Source: Lachnospiraceae bacterium KH1T2 (GTDB lineage: Bacteria > Bacillota > Clostridia > Lachnospirales > Lachnospiraceae). From it: a stretch of 64,000 nt of DNA. The stretch is taken from positions 306,295-370,294 of the forward strand of contig FOSY01000001.1 of assembly GCA_900114405.1 (NCBI GenBank), in the 5' to 3' direction. Below, in pieces: positions 52,565-60,918 of this stretch (positions are counted from its first letter, which is position 1; each line of letters starts with the position of its first letter). Position numbers and translations under genes: made by a program. The notes beneath the pieces were generated by a model. That model was not told the DNA's origin, ran no database searches, and saw nothing but the letters and a program-made list of their open reading frames with translations.

Positions 52565-52638
52565 TGCGTGAGACAAGATTCGAACTCGCGACCTTCTGGT
52601 CCGTAGCCAGACGCTCTATCCAGCTGAGCTACTCACGC
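52565..52638 (-). tRNA. tRNA-Arg (anticodon ACG)
   Basis: The sequence folds as a complete cloverleaf: acceptor GCGTGAG/CTCACGC, D arm GCTC/GAGC, anticodon stem TCTGG/CCAGA with loop CTACGGA (ACG at positions 34-36), variable AGGTC, T arm GCGAG/CTTGT with TTCGAAT, and discriminator A. CCA is not encoded. It reads CGN Arg codons after A34 is converted to inosine. It is identical to the copy at 52822-52895. Confidence 0.97.
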
Positions 52639-52652
52639 ATATTTGTTTTTTC

Positions 52653-52671
52653 GTTGCATCACCGACGCAAC
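52653..52671 (-). other. Conserved leader hairpin before tRNA-Arg copy 1
   Basis: GTTGCGTCGGTGATGCAAC forms a GTTGC/GCAAC stem at the presumed 5' end of the precursor transcript. The same 19 bases occur before the second tRNA-Arg (52909-52927) although the surrounding leader differs. It may protect the 5' end or mark the precursor for processing. Confidence 0.5.
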
Positions 52672-52678
52672 GTAGATT

Positions 52679-52707
52679 ATTATATCTTCCGCTTTGTATT
52701 TTGTCAA
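52679..52707 (-). promoter_or_regulatory. Promoter of tRNA-Arg copy 1
   Basis: The -35 box TTGACA (52702-52707) and -10 box TATAAT (52679-52684) are both perfect and spaced by 17 bases. Confidence 0.85.
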
Positions 52708-52756
52708 CACTTTTTTAAAAATATTTTTTAATTATTTTTTAGTTGATTTTTAAATC

Positions 52757-52788
52757 AAAAAAACGTGTTAAGATCATTTCTTAACACG
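52757..52788 (-). terminator. Terminator of the second tRNA-Arg
   Basis: A 9-bp stem CGTGTTAAG / CTTAACACG with a 7-base loop is followed by TTTTTTT on the minus strand, about 35 bases beyond the tRNA 3' end. Confidence 0.88.
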
Positions 52789-52821
52789 ACTATAGAGGTA
52801 ATGATATCTATATTAAAGAAG

Positions 52822-52895
52822 TGCGTGAGACAAGATTCGAACTCGCGACCTTCTGGTCCGTAGCCAGACGCTCTATCCAGCTGAGCTACTCACGC
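52822..52895 (-). tRNA. tRNA-Arg (anticodon ACG), second identical copy
   Basis: This copy matches the gene at 52565-52638 base for base, including the discriminator A and the absence of an encoded CCA. It is a separate unit with its own promoter and terminator, so the pair are independent tandem genes, not one precursor. Confidence 0.97.
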
Positions 52896-52908
52896 ACATT
52901 CACTTAGT

Positions 52909-52927
52909 GTTGCATCACCGACGCAAC
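52909..52927 (-). other. Conserved leader hairpin before tRNA-Arg copy 2
   Basis: This is the same 19-base hairpin as at 52653-52671, in the same position between promoter and tRNA. The bases on either side differ between the two copies. Confidence 0.5.
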
Positions 52928-52934
52928 GATAGAT

Positions 52935-52963
52935 ATTATGACACCATTTATTCTTTTTGTCAA
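52935..52963 (-). promoter_or_regulatory. Promoter of tRNA-Arg copy 2
   Basis: The -35 box TTGACA (52958-52963) and -10 box CATAAT (52935-52940) are spaced by 17 bases. Confidence 0.8.
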
Positions 52964-53035
52964 CATCTTTTTTTATTTTTTCCAAAAAAATATGAAATAC
53001 CATTAAATCATCTTATTTCTATAAGTAAAAAGCAT

Positions 53036-54094
53036 TTATTTTCCTGAAAGAAGCGTTATTTTGGCGACCTTTAGCATTTCATCCGACACATCCAGCTCAT
53101 TTATCTTATCTGCATCATTCTTCTTTACTGCCTCATTGACCTCTTTAACATATGTTATCAGTTTTTCAAGATTATTTTCTCTGTCGAGCATTGACTTTCC
53201 TTTATGCTCTTTTTCGAGCCCTGCTGCCGCCAGTATCTCCATAGTCAGGCGAAGCTCTCCTGTTATATCAGAAACAGCCATGAGCAAGTCAGGTCTTGAC
53301 TGCAGCGCCTTTGTAAAAAGCTGCTGTGCACCGTCTATATCACGCTTCTTCACATATCCCGCCAAACGTTCCTTAAGCTCTCTAGTCTCCGTCTTTTCCT
53401 CTATTATCCCGATTTTTGTTTCAAATGCTTTTAAGCCATTTTTTCTAACCCACGTATACAAAAGTATCTCTGAGAGAAATCCATAAACTCTCCGATGATA
53501 ATCATCATACTCAGCATCATCCAAGTGATCCTGTATCCGCTCTTTAAGCTTGAAAAGTACATCAAAAAGCCAGCTGTGGTAATCTCTAAACAGCTCATAG
53601 CTTCCACACATGATATTTCCAAAATATGTCTTTTTCTCATGTATTATTTTTTCGAATACATCATAATAATCATTGAAATACAGCCTTAATGTATCTCTGA
53701 GCGCGTCAAGGTCTCTGCTGTGATGGTCTGCAGCAAAGCCTTCAATATACGGAACCGGCAATTCGATCTCCTTTGATGTGACGATATCGTAATTCTTCAA
53801 TATCCGCTCATAGTCTGCCGCACTCATGATGCTCCCTCTTTCATTAAGAGGATATCTTCTGTAATGGCACACTCCTACGATATCAGCATTCTTCACATTC
53901 TTAAGCACCCAATATATACCTGTAAGCTCACTGAAATATCTGTTTTCAGCCGAAATATTTTCTCCCACATCATCTCTTAAGTAACCCAGATCTTCTTTCC
54001 CGGCACTTCCTACCTGAAGCGGAATATATGTTTCATCTGCGATAACATGATATTTCTTATGCGTTAATGCATATACTTTTACATTTCCCCTCAT
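53036..54094 (-). CDS. DUF4422-type glycosyltransferase-like protein
   Basis: The N-terminal 230 or so residues match the DUF4422 family, linked to capsule and exopolysaccharide synthesis: VKVYALTHKKYHVI, YIPLQVGSAGKEDLGYLRDD, FSELTGIYWVLKNVKNADIV, VGVCHYRRYPL and SYELFRDYHSWLFDVLF. The last 120 residues are helical and charged, with ILEKEHKGK-like stretches resembling a TPR-type helical repeat (DIDGAQQLFTKALQSRPDL). A GGGGG ribosome site precedes the ATG. It begins 12 bases after sbcC, an odd partner for DNA repair genes. No other polysaccharide genes are near. Confidence 0.78.
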   Translation of the reverse strand: MRGNVKVYALTHKKYHVIADETYIPLQVGSAGKEDLGYLRDDVGENISAENRYFSELTGIYWVLKNVKNADIVGVCHYRRYPLNERGSIMSAADYERILKNYDIVTSKEIELPVPYIEGFAADHHSRDLDALRDTLRLYFNDYYDVFEKIIHEKKTYFGNIMCGSYELFRDYHSWLFDVLFKLKERIQDHLDDAEYDDYHRRVYGFLSEILLYTWVRKNGLKAFETKIGIIEEKTETRELKERLAGYVKKRDIDGAQQLFTKALQSRPDLLMAVSDITGELRLTMEILAAAGLEKEHKGKSMLDRENNLEKLITYVKEVNEAVKKNDADKINELDVSDEMLKVAKITLLSGK

Positions 54095-54106
54095 AATTCC
54101 CCCTTT

Positions 54107-57100
54107 TTAGCTTAGCTGCCACTCAGTATGGCTTCCTTCGTCGTCTTTACTGACAATAAGTTGGCTTTCTATCTGCTGTTTAAGCTCACTGACGTGTGAA
54201 ATTATGCCTATAACCCTTTGACCGCCTGCCATTTCCTTCAATATCCTTACAGCCTGATCTCTGGAATTATCATCAAGTGAGCCAAAGCCTTCATCTATAA
54301 ACATTATATCAAGATTTACCGATGCCGCGTTCTGCGTTATCACATCTGCCATTCCAAGTGCCAGAGAAAGTGCCGCCATGAACGACTCTCCGCCTGATAA
54401 TGTCCTTACTTCTCTTGTTTTACCTGTAACATTAGAGTAAACCATCAGATCAAGACCATGGTTTGTCCTGCCTTCTCCGGCCTTATCTATATCTATCATC
54501 CTAAGCTCGAACTGACCATGTGACATATTTTCGAATCTTCTGTTTGCATTCTCAAGCACCATTTCAAGATAATTTCTCTGCACAAAAGTTTCAATGTCCA
54601 TCCTTGCACCTGAAACTTTTCCGGCAAGTGTGTCATAAAGAGTAGAAATCTTAGAATATTCACTAAGGATACGTCCTCTATTTTCTTTGCTTTCATTTAA
54701 GCTCTCAAGCTTCTCACTATCTGTATTATAGTATTTTTTGCACTTCTCAAGCCTCTCGCGCGCTTCACGATTTTCACGATCTGCCTTCTCACATCTCTCG
54801 CTAAGCATTTCGAGATCAGGTCTTTCGGTATCTGCTACAGCTTCTTTCGCTGCTTTCAGCATCTTAGTCGCAGCTTCGTTTTTTCTCTTCCAACTTTCTG
54901 CAAGCTCTCTCAACTCTTCCGCCTTCGCAAGCGTATGCTCGCTTGTAAGTTCTTCCCATGAATCCTTTAAGCGTTCCTTGTCTTCAAGTATCTCCTCATA
55001 TTCTCTAAGTCTCTCCGCCTTTTCAGCCTCAAGTTCAGGTAATTCCTTAGTATAACGTTCTATAAGTGCCGAAACGCTGTCAACCTCTGTCTTTATCGCT
55101 TTATAGCCATTAGAAGCCTTCCTTTCCGAATCTTCAGCCTGCTTTCGCACATTCTCTGCATTTCTAAGCTCATCTTTCGCTTCTTCGGCATTTTCATATG
55201 CCTTTGATTCTTCAAGTTTTTTTAGAGCCGCTTCCAATACTGCCTTCTCCTTGCTGGTTTCAGCCTCAGAATTCTTAGAATTTTCAAGCCTTTCTTCGAT
55301 TTTTTTCTTACTTACTTCGTCATTCAGGAAAGCCTGTATTTCTTCATATTCTTTAACATCACTCTGAATTTTTGCGCCATAGCTATCTATCATAGTCTTT
55401 AACTGTGCTATAACTGCCATTGCGCTCGACGCATCTTGAATATTTTCTGCCTTTTCTTTCAAACTTTCATTCAAGGATTCTACAATTTTATTCCTTAAAC
55501 CCTCGATATCTTCCTTATGCCTCTGCTTCGTTTCTCTCAACCATCTTTCAGAAGTTTCTGCCTCAGCAGCGGCCTTTTCCTGCTCTCCTTTCAATTTATC
55601 CACTTCTTCTTTAAGCGTCTCAACCTTTTCCCTTGTAAGTCCATCAGCTCCATCCACAAGCTCACATGGCCTTGGATGGTCAAGTGAACCGCACACAGGG
55701 CATGGTTCTCCCTCCTTAAGCTGCTCACGCGCTATAAATCCAGCCTGCGCATCAAGGAATGAACGCCTGATATCTTCATACTCTCTGCTTTTATTTGCTA
55801 CCTTTTCTCTTATGATCACATATTTTGCACGACATTTCTCTACAGCCGCCTCATGCTTAGCTATATATTTTTCTTTTTCTTCCAGCTGTCTTGCATCGTG
55901 CTCAAATCCATCCATCTTCTTTCTATTTTCGATGTATTTTACTTCTCTGCTCTTTGCGTCCTTAAGCTCTTCTCCCCTTGCTCTATATCGTTTTTCCTCT
56001 TCCTCTCTCAAATTCTTCGCTGCCAAAGCTTTTTGCTTCTCTTCAAGAGCTTGTTTATGCTTCTCTTCACATTCCTTCAATCCCTTACTAACTCTCTCAA
56101 TTTCCTTAAAAGTTTCAAGAGAACTGTTTACCCTCTCTTCAACCTTAGAAAATCTTTCAAGTTCTTCACGAAGTTTAGCACTCTCTTCTTCATATCTACT
56201 CTTGCTTTTTTCTTCATTAGCTCTCAACGTCTGAATCTTTCCGGATTCTTCACTTAGCTTCGCTTTTGTTTCCGAAAAGTTCTTTTCACTCATATGATAT
56301 TTATCAGCGATAGCTTTTATTTCATACGCTTCTCTTATCTTTCTGCTCTGCTCATCTGCAAACGAAGCATTTTCTTTATTTTCTTCACATTCCTTTAATT
56401 CCCTCTGCGCTGTATCGATCTGATCAAAAAATTTGATTATATTTTCAGCCCCTTTGTAATCTCCCAGAGCCTTATCCCTGATCTTCTCAAGTTCTTCACA
56501 CTCTTTCTCCAGACTTACCTTCTCACTTTCAAGCGTCCTCACAAGCATTTCAAGCTCATGTATGAAGCCTTCAAATTCCACAGAGTTGAGCGTCTTACTA
56601 TTTATAATGCTATTTTTATACTCTTCAAGTATCTCTCCACGCTCATTTCCCTCAGGTATCAATGTCTGAGAAACATACGTCTGACAGATAGTCCTTATCT
56701 TGGCAATCTCAGTTTCCTTAGCCTTTACACGGCTCGCAAGCTCATCTACTATCTTTTGAAAAAGACCTGTATGAAATAATTTTCTGAATATTACCTTTTT
56801 ATCATCTGACTTGGCCCTAAGGAGCTCCATAAATTCTCCCTGTGCGATCATCGCCACCTGAAGAAACTGTTCCCTCGTAAGTCCCACAATCTCCTCAAGC
56901 TTCTTATTCGCCTCCTTTTGCGGATACTCCGTTCCATCAGGCATTATCAGCGAAACAGAAGCCGAAACACTTTTTTCTCCTGTACCCTTAAGCTTTTTTC
57001 GTACATGCTTCGGGATACGCTTAACTATATATTTTTCTTCGATACCACCATTTACCTCAGTAAATTCAAGCTCTACGAACGGTTCTTTACCATCTTCCCC

Positions 57101-57313
57101 AAACTGGCTCTGTAATTCCTCCCCTTCTCTCGGGTTTTCCACTGAGCCTGTCTTCCCATATAATGCATAGACAATTGCGTCAAATATAGTCGATTTACCA
57201 GATCCCGTGTCACCTGTAACTAAAAATAAATTCTGCTTTGCCCTTGAAAAATCGATCTTAGTTTCTTTTCCATATGATCCAAAAGATTGTAATCTTAAAC
57301 TTAACGGCTTCAT
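54107..57313 (-). CDS. sbcC: Nuclease SbcCD subunit C
   Basis: SbcC is the ATPase of the SbcCD (Mre11/Rad50-like) complex that cuts hairpins and protein-blocked DNA ends. The 1068-residue protein has an N-terminal Walker A LVTGDTGSGKSTIFDAIVY, long coiled coils, a zinc hook (GEPCPVCGSLDHP) near the middle, and the C-terminal signature TLSGGESFMAALSLALGMA and Walker B DIMFIDEGFGSLDD. It overlaps sbcD by four bases (ATGA). Confidence 0.97.
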   Translation of the reverse strand: MKPLSLRLQSFGSYGKETKIDFSRAKQNLFLVTGDTGSGKSTIFDAIVYALYGKTGSVENPREGEELQSQFGEDGKEPFVELEFTEVNGGIEEKYIVKRIPKHVRKKLKGTGEKSVSASVSLIMPDGTEYPQKEANKKLEEIVGLTREQFLQVAMIAQGEFMELLRAKSDDKKVIFRKLFHTGLFQKIVDELASRVKAKETEIAKIRTICQTYVSQTLIPEGNERGEILEEYKNSIINSKTLNSVEFEGFIHELEMLVRTLESEKVSLEKECEELEKIRDKALGDYKGAENIIKFFDQIDTAQRELKECEENKENASFADEQSRKIREAYEIKAIADKYHMSEKNFSETKAKLSEESGKIQTLRANEEKSKSRYEEESAKLREELERFSKVEERVNSSLETFKEIERVSKGLKECEEKHKQALEEKQKALAAKNLREEEEKRYRARGEELKDAKSREVKYIENRKKMDGFEHDARQLEEKEKYIAKHEAAVEKCRAKYVIIREKVANKSREYEDIRRSFLDAQAGFIAREQLKEGEPCPVCGSLDHPRPCELVDGADGLTREKVETLKEEVDKLKGEQEKAAAEAETSERWLRETKQRHKEDIEGLRNKIVESLNESLKEKAENIQDASSAMAVIAQLKTMIDSYGAKIQSDVKEYEEIQAFLNDEVSKKKIEERLENSKNSEAETSKEKAVLEAALKKLEESKAYENAEEAKDELRNAENVRKQAEDSERKASNGYKAIKTEVDSVSALIERYTKELPELEAEKAERLREYEEILEDKERLKDSWEELTSEHTLAKAEELRELAESWKRKNEAATKMLKAAKEAVADTERPDLEMLSERCEKADRENREARERLEKCKKYYNTDSEKLESLNESKENRGRILSEYSKISTLYDTLAGKVSGARMDIETFVQRNYLEMVLENANRRFENMSHGQFELRMIDIDKAGEGRTNHGLDLMVYSNVTGKTREVRTLSGGESFMAALSLALGMADVITQNAASVNLDIMFIDEGFGSLDDNSRDQAVRILKEMAGGQRVIGIISHVSELKQQIESQLIVSKDDEGSHTEWQLS

Positions 57314-58464
57314 CTCTCGTCCTCCAAAATAGTGTTTATAACTTCACTCAGCAGCTCTTTCTGCTCTTCGTCCGGATCTGAAAGAAACATACAGCAAAGC
57401 TCATATGGATCAAGTGCCTTTTTAACACTTATCTTTCCTGAATAATCTGCTTTTTTAATATTTTCACGTCTGATCTCTAAAATATTTGAAAACGCATCCT
57501 TTAATCTGTCATTTGCATCAGAAGGGTCAATACTTCCATCTTCATCAGTCAAAATCACCGATACATAGTCATCGCATCTTTCCTTCAAAACATCTTCCAA
57601 CGTACCTTTTATAATTTTTACCTCGTGCAAAGGCTTAAGCGGTATAACTTCTGTACTTACATTGCCCTTTTCCCTGATCTCAACCTCTATTATTCCTTTC
57701 TGCTGACCTGCTTCGCTGAACGACGATGCTATCGGAGTTCCTGAATATCTGTATAGTTCACTCCCTACCTTCATCGGCTTATGCACATGTCCAAGTGCTG
57801 CATAGTCAAAAGCCTCTAAAATATCCGAATTTATCGCATCGATATTTCCTACCGTTACTACTTCTGAATCCATTCTCTCAATTTCTAAAGCTGATTTTCC
57901 TGACGGTATATAAAATTGATGACTTACGAAAATATTTCTTTCCGTCTTATCAATATTTTCTCTTTCCATAAGAATGTGCATAGCTTCATCATATGAATAT
58001 GCTCTGTCACTCTCGTCCTGCATAGTAATAAGCCTTACCATCGAAGGCTTCACAAAAGGCAAAAGCCAAAAATTCACTTTTCCAAATTCATCATCCAAAA
58101 CAACTTTCTCTATATGCTCTTCCGGATGCGTCGGCGGCAGACCTATCATATGAATATGCTCTTTTGCCAACAATCCCCTGTATATATTAAGTCTCGCTGC
58201 ACTGTCATGATTTCCGCTTATCATCATGATCTCTGCTTCCGGGATCGCACTTGCAATATTGTTCAAAAAATCATCAAACAACTGCACAGCCTCTGCCGAA
58301 GGTATCGCTTTATCATAAATGTCTCCCGCTATAACAAGCGCATCAGGCTTCCTAACTCTAGCTTCTTCAACGATCTTATCCAATATATATCTTTGATCAT
58401 TACTCATATCCTGATTTAAAAGTCTTAATCCTATATGCAGATCAGAAATATGAAAAAATTTCAT
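57310..58464 (-). CDS. sbcD: Nuclease SbcCD subunit D
   Basis: SbcD is the metallophosphatase-type nuclease of SbcCD. The 384-residue protein has the five metal-binding motifs: HISDLHIG, VIAGDIYD, ISGNHDS, FVSHQFY and ALGHVHKP. A C-terminal capping domain follows. A GGAGG site lies before the ATG. It is the first gene of the sbcD-sbcC-DUF4422 unit. No good promoter could be assigned in the 100 bases upstream, which are partly taken by a long TCGGAGAAAT/ATTTCTCCGA inverted repeat. Confidence 0.96.
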   Translation of the reverse strand: MKFFHISDLHIGLRLLNQDMSNDQRYILDKIVEEARVRKPDALVIAGDIYDKAIPSAEAVQLFDDFLNNIASAIPEAEIMMISGNHDSAARLNIYRGLLAKEHIHMIGLPPTHPEEHIEKVVLDDEFGKVNFWLLPFVKPSMVRLITMQDESDRAYSYDEAMHILMERENIDKTERNIFVSHQFYIPSGKSALEIERMDSEVVTVGNIDAINSDILEAFDYAALGHVHKPMKVGSELYRYSGTPIASSFSEAGQQKGIIEVEIREKGNVSTEVIPLKPLHEVKIIKGTLEDVLKERCDDYVSVILTDEDGSIDPSDANDRLKDAFSNILEIRRENIKKADYSGKISVKKALDPYELCCMFLSDPDEEQKELLSEVINTILEDER

Positions 58465-58519
58465 CTTAAATTCATCCTCCGTTAATTTACTCTAAAACAA
58501 CTTATTCAAAACACCCAAG

Positions 58520-58565
58520 TCAGTCGGAGAAATCTCCTGTATAGAGGCAGAAAATTTCTCCGATT
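58520..58565. repeat. Inverted repeat before sbcD
   Basis: TCGGAGAAAT and ATTTCTCCGA form a 10-bp stem around a loop of roughly 20 bases in the gap between the AIM24-family gene and sbcD. The left part contains CAGTCGGAG, which also occurs at 22414-22422 and, on the other strand, at 60943-60951. Confidence 0.5.
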
Positions 58566-58570
58566 TACTT

Positions 58571-58600
58571 AAAAAGCGAGTTGTCCAAAAACAACTCGCT
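58571..58600 (-). terminator. Terminator of the AIM24-family gene
   Basis: AGCGAGTTGT pairs with ACAACTCGCT (10 bp, 6-base loop) and is followed by TTTT on the minus strand, 15 bases after the stop. Confidence 0.82.
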
Positions 58601-58614
58601 AAAATAGTCTATAT

Positions 58615-59295
58615 TTACTTTGATGAGACAATATAATTGCTAAGCGTTGCAGCCATATTCGAAACAGGCATTGACTGAAGCCATACTTTACCCGGTCCTG
58701 TAATTACCGTATTAAAAAGTCCTTCGCCGCCAAACAATACATTCTTAACACCCTTCACACTCTGAATGTCCATCTGACAACTTGCTGTCATTCCTGCAAG
58801 ATATCCTGTATCGACAACGATCTGCTGACCTGCTGCAAGCTCATACTCTACTATATGACCATCAAACTCAGCAAAGCAAACACCATTACCAGAAATCTTC
58901 TGCATGATAAAGCCTTCACCGCCAAAAAAGCCTGTTGCTATCTTTTTTCTAAAATGAACTGAAAGCTCTATTCCTTCAGATCCCGCTAAAAATGCACTTT
59001 TTTGAAGAATGACCGGTGCATCTGGTGTGACCTCGAAAACCTTGATAGAACCCGGGAAACTTGAAGCACATGCTATCATTCCGGGACCGCCTTCAGCAGT
59101 ATAAATATTTTGAAACAATGACTCTCCGGAAAATGCTCTGCCAAGCATCTTTCCAACGCCGCCATTTGAAGTTGTTTCCATCTTCATATTTGGAGACATC
59201 CAAGCCATTCCACCGCCTTCAGTTATAACCTTTTCACCAGCTTCAAGATTAATAGTAACCACCGGGAGAGTTTCACCGGAAATTTCATATTTCAT
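58615..59295 (-). CDS. TIGR00266/AIM24 family protein
   Basis: This 226-residue protein has the AIM24 beta-sandwich pattern: LPVVTINLEAGEKVITEGGGMAWM in the first strands, GGEGFIMQKISGNG, and repeated GGEGLFNTVITGPGKVWLQSM. The family occurs in bacteria and mitochondria, but its molecular role is unknown. The start at 59295 has GGAGGG upstream; an in-frame ATG at 59310 overlaps that site. It stands as a single gene with a terminator. Confidence 0.87.
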   Translation of the reverse strand: MKYEISGETLPVVTINLEAGEKVITEGGGMAWMSPNMKMETTSNGGVGKMLGRAFSGESLFQNIYTAEGGPGMIACASSFPGSIKVFEVTPDAPVILQKSAFLAGSEGIELSVHFRKKIATGFFGGEGFIMQKISGNGVCFAEFDGHIVEYELAAGQQIVVDTGYLAGMTASCQMDIQSVKGVKNVLFGGEGLFNTVITGPGKVWLQSMPVSNMAATLSNYIVSSK

Positions 59296-59316
59296 ACGTA
59301 TTCCCTCCATTTTTTA

Positions 59317-59429
59317 TAGTAAACTGCATAGGCTTTCGCCTATTGTCGTTTGCTGCACCAGATTTTGGTCGCTCCAGGCGGCATATTCCCAAGCAAAATC
59401 TGTGCGCATTATTGTGGTGCTTAGTAAAC
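59317..59429. mobile_element. Possible MITE-like element flanked by 8-bp direct repeats
   Basis: A structured stretch of 97 bases (59325-59421) is flanked by direct repeats TAGTAAAC (59317-59324 and 59422-59429). Inside are ATAGGC/GCCTAT (59328-59343), CAGATTTTG (59359-59367) pairing with CAAAATCTG (59394-59402), and GCACCA (59355-59360) pairing with TGGTGC (59415-59420). No coding content is seen. It lies between the AIM24-family gene and a MATE gene. Without a second copy in the window, mobility is only an inference. Confidence 0.4.
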
Positions 59430-59446
59430 GTTAGATTCATCTAACG
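59429..59446 (-). terminator. Weak terminator after the first MATE gene
   Basis: CGTTAGA and TCTAACG form a 7-bp stem with a 4-base loop, followed only by TTTAC on the minus strand. It lies ten bases beyond the MATE stop. Confidence 0.45.
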
Positions 59447-59456
59447 CTTTCTATAA

Positions 59457-60821
59457 TTATAGCAGTTTTGTCCCGTTCTTCTCAATCTTTTTTTCTACAT
59501 CTTTCAGACACCAGAAAAACGCAGCTGTCGAAAAGATTCCCGCAGTAAGCCACGCTGCAGGGTCACATGATACTGCCAGAAAATAGCTTTTTACCTGCAT
59601 CGAAATAAATGCCACACCACATCTTGCCACAAATTCAACTATGCCGCACCCCAGTACAAGCAATGCATATCCGCATCCTTCTATACTGCTTCTGAAAATA
59701 AAGATAAGACTAAGCGGGATATAGAATGTAAGGCTGACATAAGCATATGTTCTCGCCCACGGCAAAAGTTCCTCGATCTTTGCATTACCAGAGAAGAATA
59801 GAGACACCATATTAGGCAGCAGCACTATAAAAAGCGCTCCGGCCACAAGGCAGTAAACGACCTCTACCTGTACTGCCCTCTTTACGCCCAGACGAAGTCT
59901 TTCGATATTTCCCTTGCCATAATTCTGACCGCAATAAGTAGCCATCGTCTGTCCCATGGAAAGCATTCCCTGTGTCAAAAGGCTTGACACCTTTGAAGCT
60001 GCCGTGAAGGCCGCAACCGCAGTAGAGCCAAAGATATTGATCGCTGTCTGCATTATCATAGTTCCTGACGCTGTTATCGCAAACTGAAGTGCCATAGGTA
60101 TACCCATTTTCATCTGATTCAAGGCAACCGGAATATCTATTTTCCATTGATTTCTTTCCGGAACCAATATTTTTACTTTAGCAACTATGTAGATCACACA
60201 CAATATTGCTGAAATTCCCTGAGACATTACCGTTGCCAGCGCAGCACCAGCTACTCCCATTTTCACATTGATTATAAGAAACAGATCAAGTCCTATATTC
60301 AATATTGCAGAAAAAACGAGGAAGAACAGCGGCGCCTGGCTATTTCCGACCGCTCTCAGATAAGCCGAAAACAGATTATAGAAAATACATGCTGTCATTC
60401 CATTACAGATCATAGAAAGATAGCTCTTTGCGTCTCCTGCAATGTCTGCCGGTGTATTCATCATCGTAAGCAGGCTTTCTACAGCCATACTCGAGCCTAT
60501 CGTCATCAAAATTGCAATAATGACTGTTAATATCGTACCGGTAGCAATAGACTGTTTCACACCCTTTTCATCACCGGCCCCGAACCTTTGACTGGTAAGG
60601 ATTGCAAAGCCTGACGTAATGCCTATCGCAAATCCGAGCATCAAAAACATTACCGTGCCTGTAGATCCTACTGCCGCCAGCGCCTTTTCTCCGACAAAAC
60701 GGCCTACGATCACAGTATCAGCCATATTATAAAACTGCTGAAACATGTTACCTATAAATAATGGTATTGTGAATTTAAGAAGCTGTGCAAGCACAGGTCC
60801 TTTTGTCATATCTTGCTGCAT
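59457..60821 (-). CDS. MATE family multidrug efflux transporter
   Basis: This 454-residue protein has 12 predicted membrane segments and the MATE signatures KFTIPLFIGNMFQQFYNMAD, VGRFVGEKALAAVGSTG, and AVGNSQAPLFFLVFSAILNI, with the repeat in the second half. It should export cationic drugs or metabolites using sodium or proton gradients. The AAGGAG site lies before the ATG. It has its own promoter, 97 bases after a second MATE gene on the same strand. Confidence 0.92.
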   Translation of the reverse strand: MQQDMTKGPVLAQLLKFTIPLFIGNMFQQFYNMADTVIVGRFVGEKALAAVGSTGTVMFLMLGFAIGITSGFAILTSQRFGAGDEKGVKQSIATGTILTVIIAILMTIGSSMAVESLLTMMNTPADIAGDAKSYLSMICNGMTACIFYNLFSAYLRAVGNSQAPLFFLVFSAILNIGLDLFLIINVKMGVAGAALATVMSQGISAILCVIYIVAKVKILVPERNQWKIDIPVALNQMKMGIPMALQFAITASGTMIMQTAINIFGSTAVAAFTAASKVSSLLTQGMLSMGQTMATYCGQNYGKGNIERLRLGVKRAVQVEVVYCLVAGALFIVLLPNMVSLFFSGNAKIEELLPWARTYAYVSLTFYIPLSLIFIFRSSIEGCGYALLVLGCGIVEFVARCGVAFISMQVKSYFLAVSCDPAAWLTAGIFSTAAFFWCLKDVEKKIEKNGTKLL

Positions 60822-60851
60822 AAATTTCTCCTTATATCATTCATCTGCACA

Positions 60852-60879
60852 TATCTATGCATTTGCATTTTGTGGTCAA
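60852..60879 (-). promoter_or_regulatory. Promoter of the first MATE gene
   Basis: The -35 box TTGACC (60874-60879) and -10 box TAGATA (60852-60857) are spaced by 16 bases. The palindrome ATGCAAATGCAT lies in the spacer. Confidence 0.5.
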
Positions 60880-60918
60880 TAATCGATAGCGAGTATAATT
60901 TGTCATCCCCCACCTATG

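Noticed and set aside
52444..52731. Plus-strand open frame of 95 codons
   Set aside because: It runs through the tRNA-Arg gene, its terminator and promoter, so it cannot be a separate protein gene.
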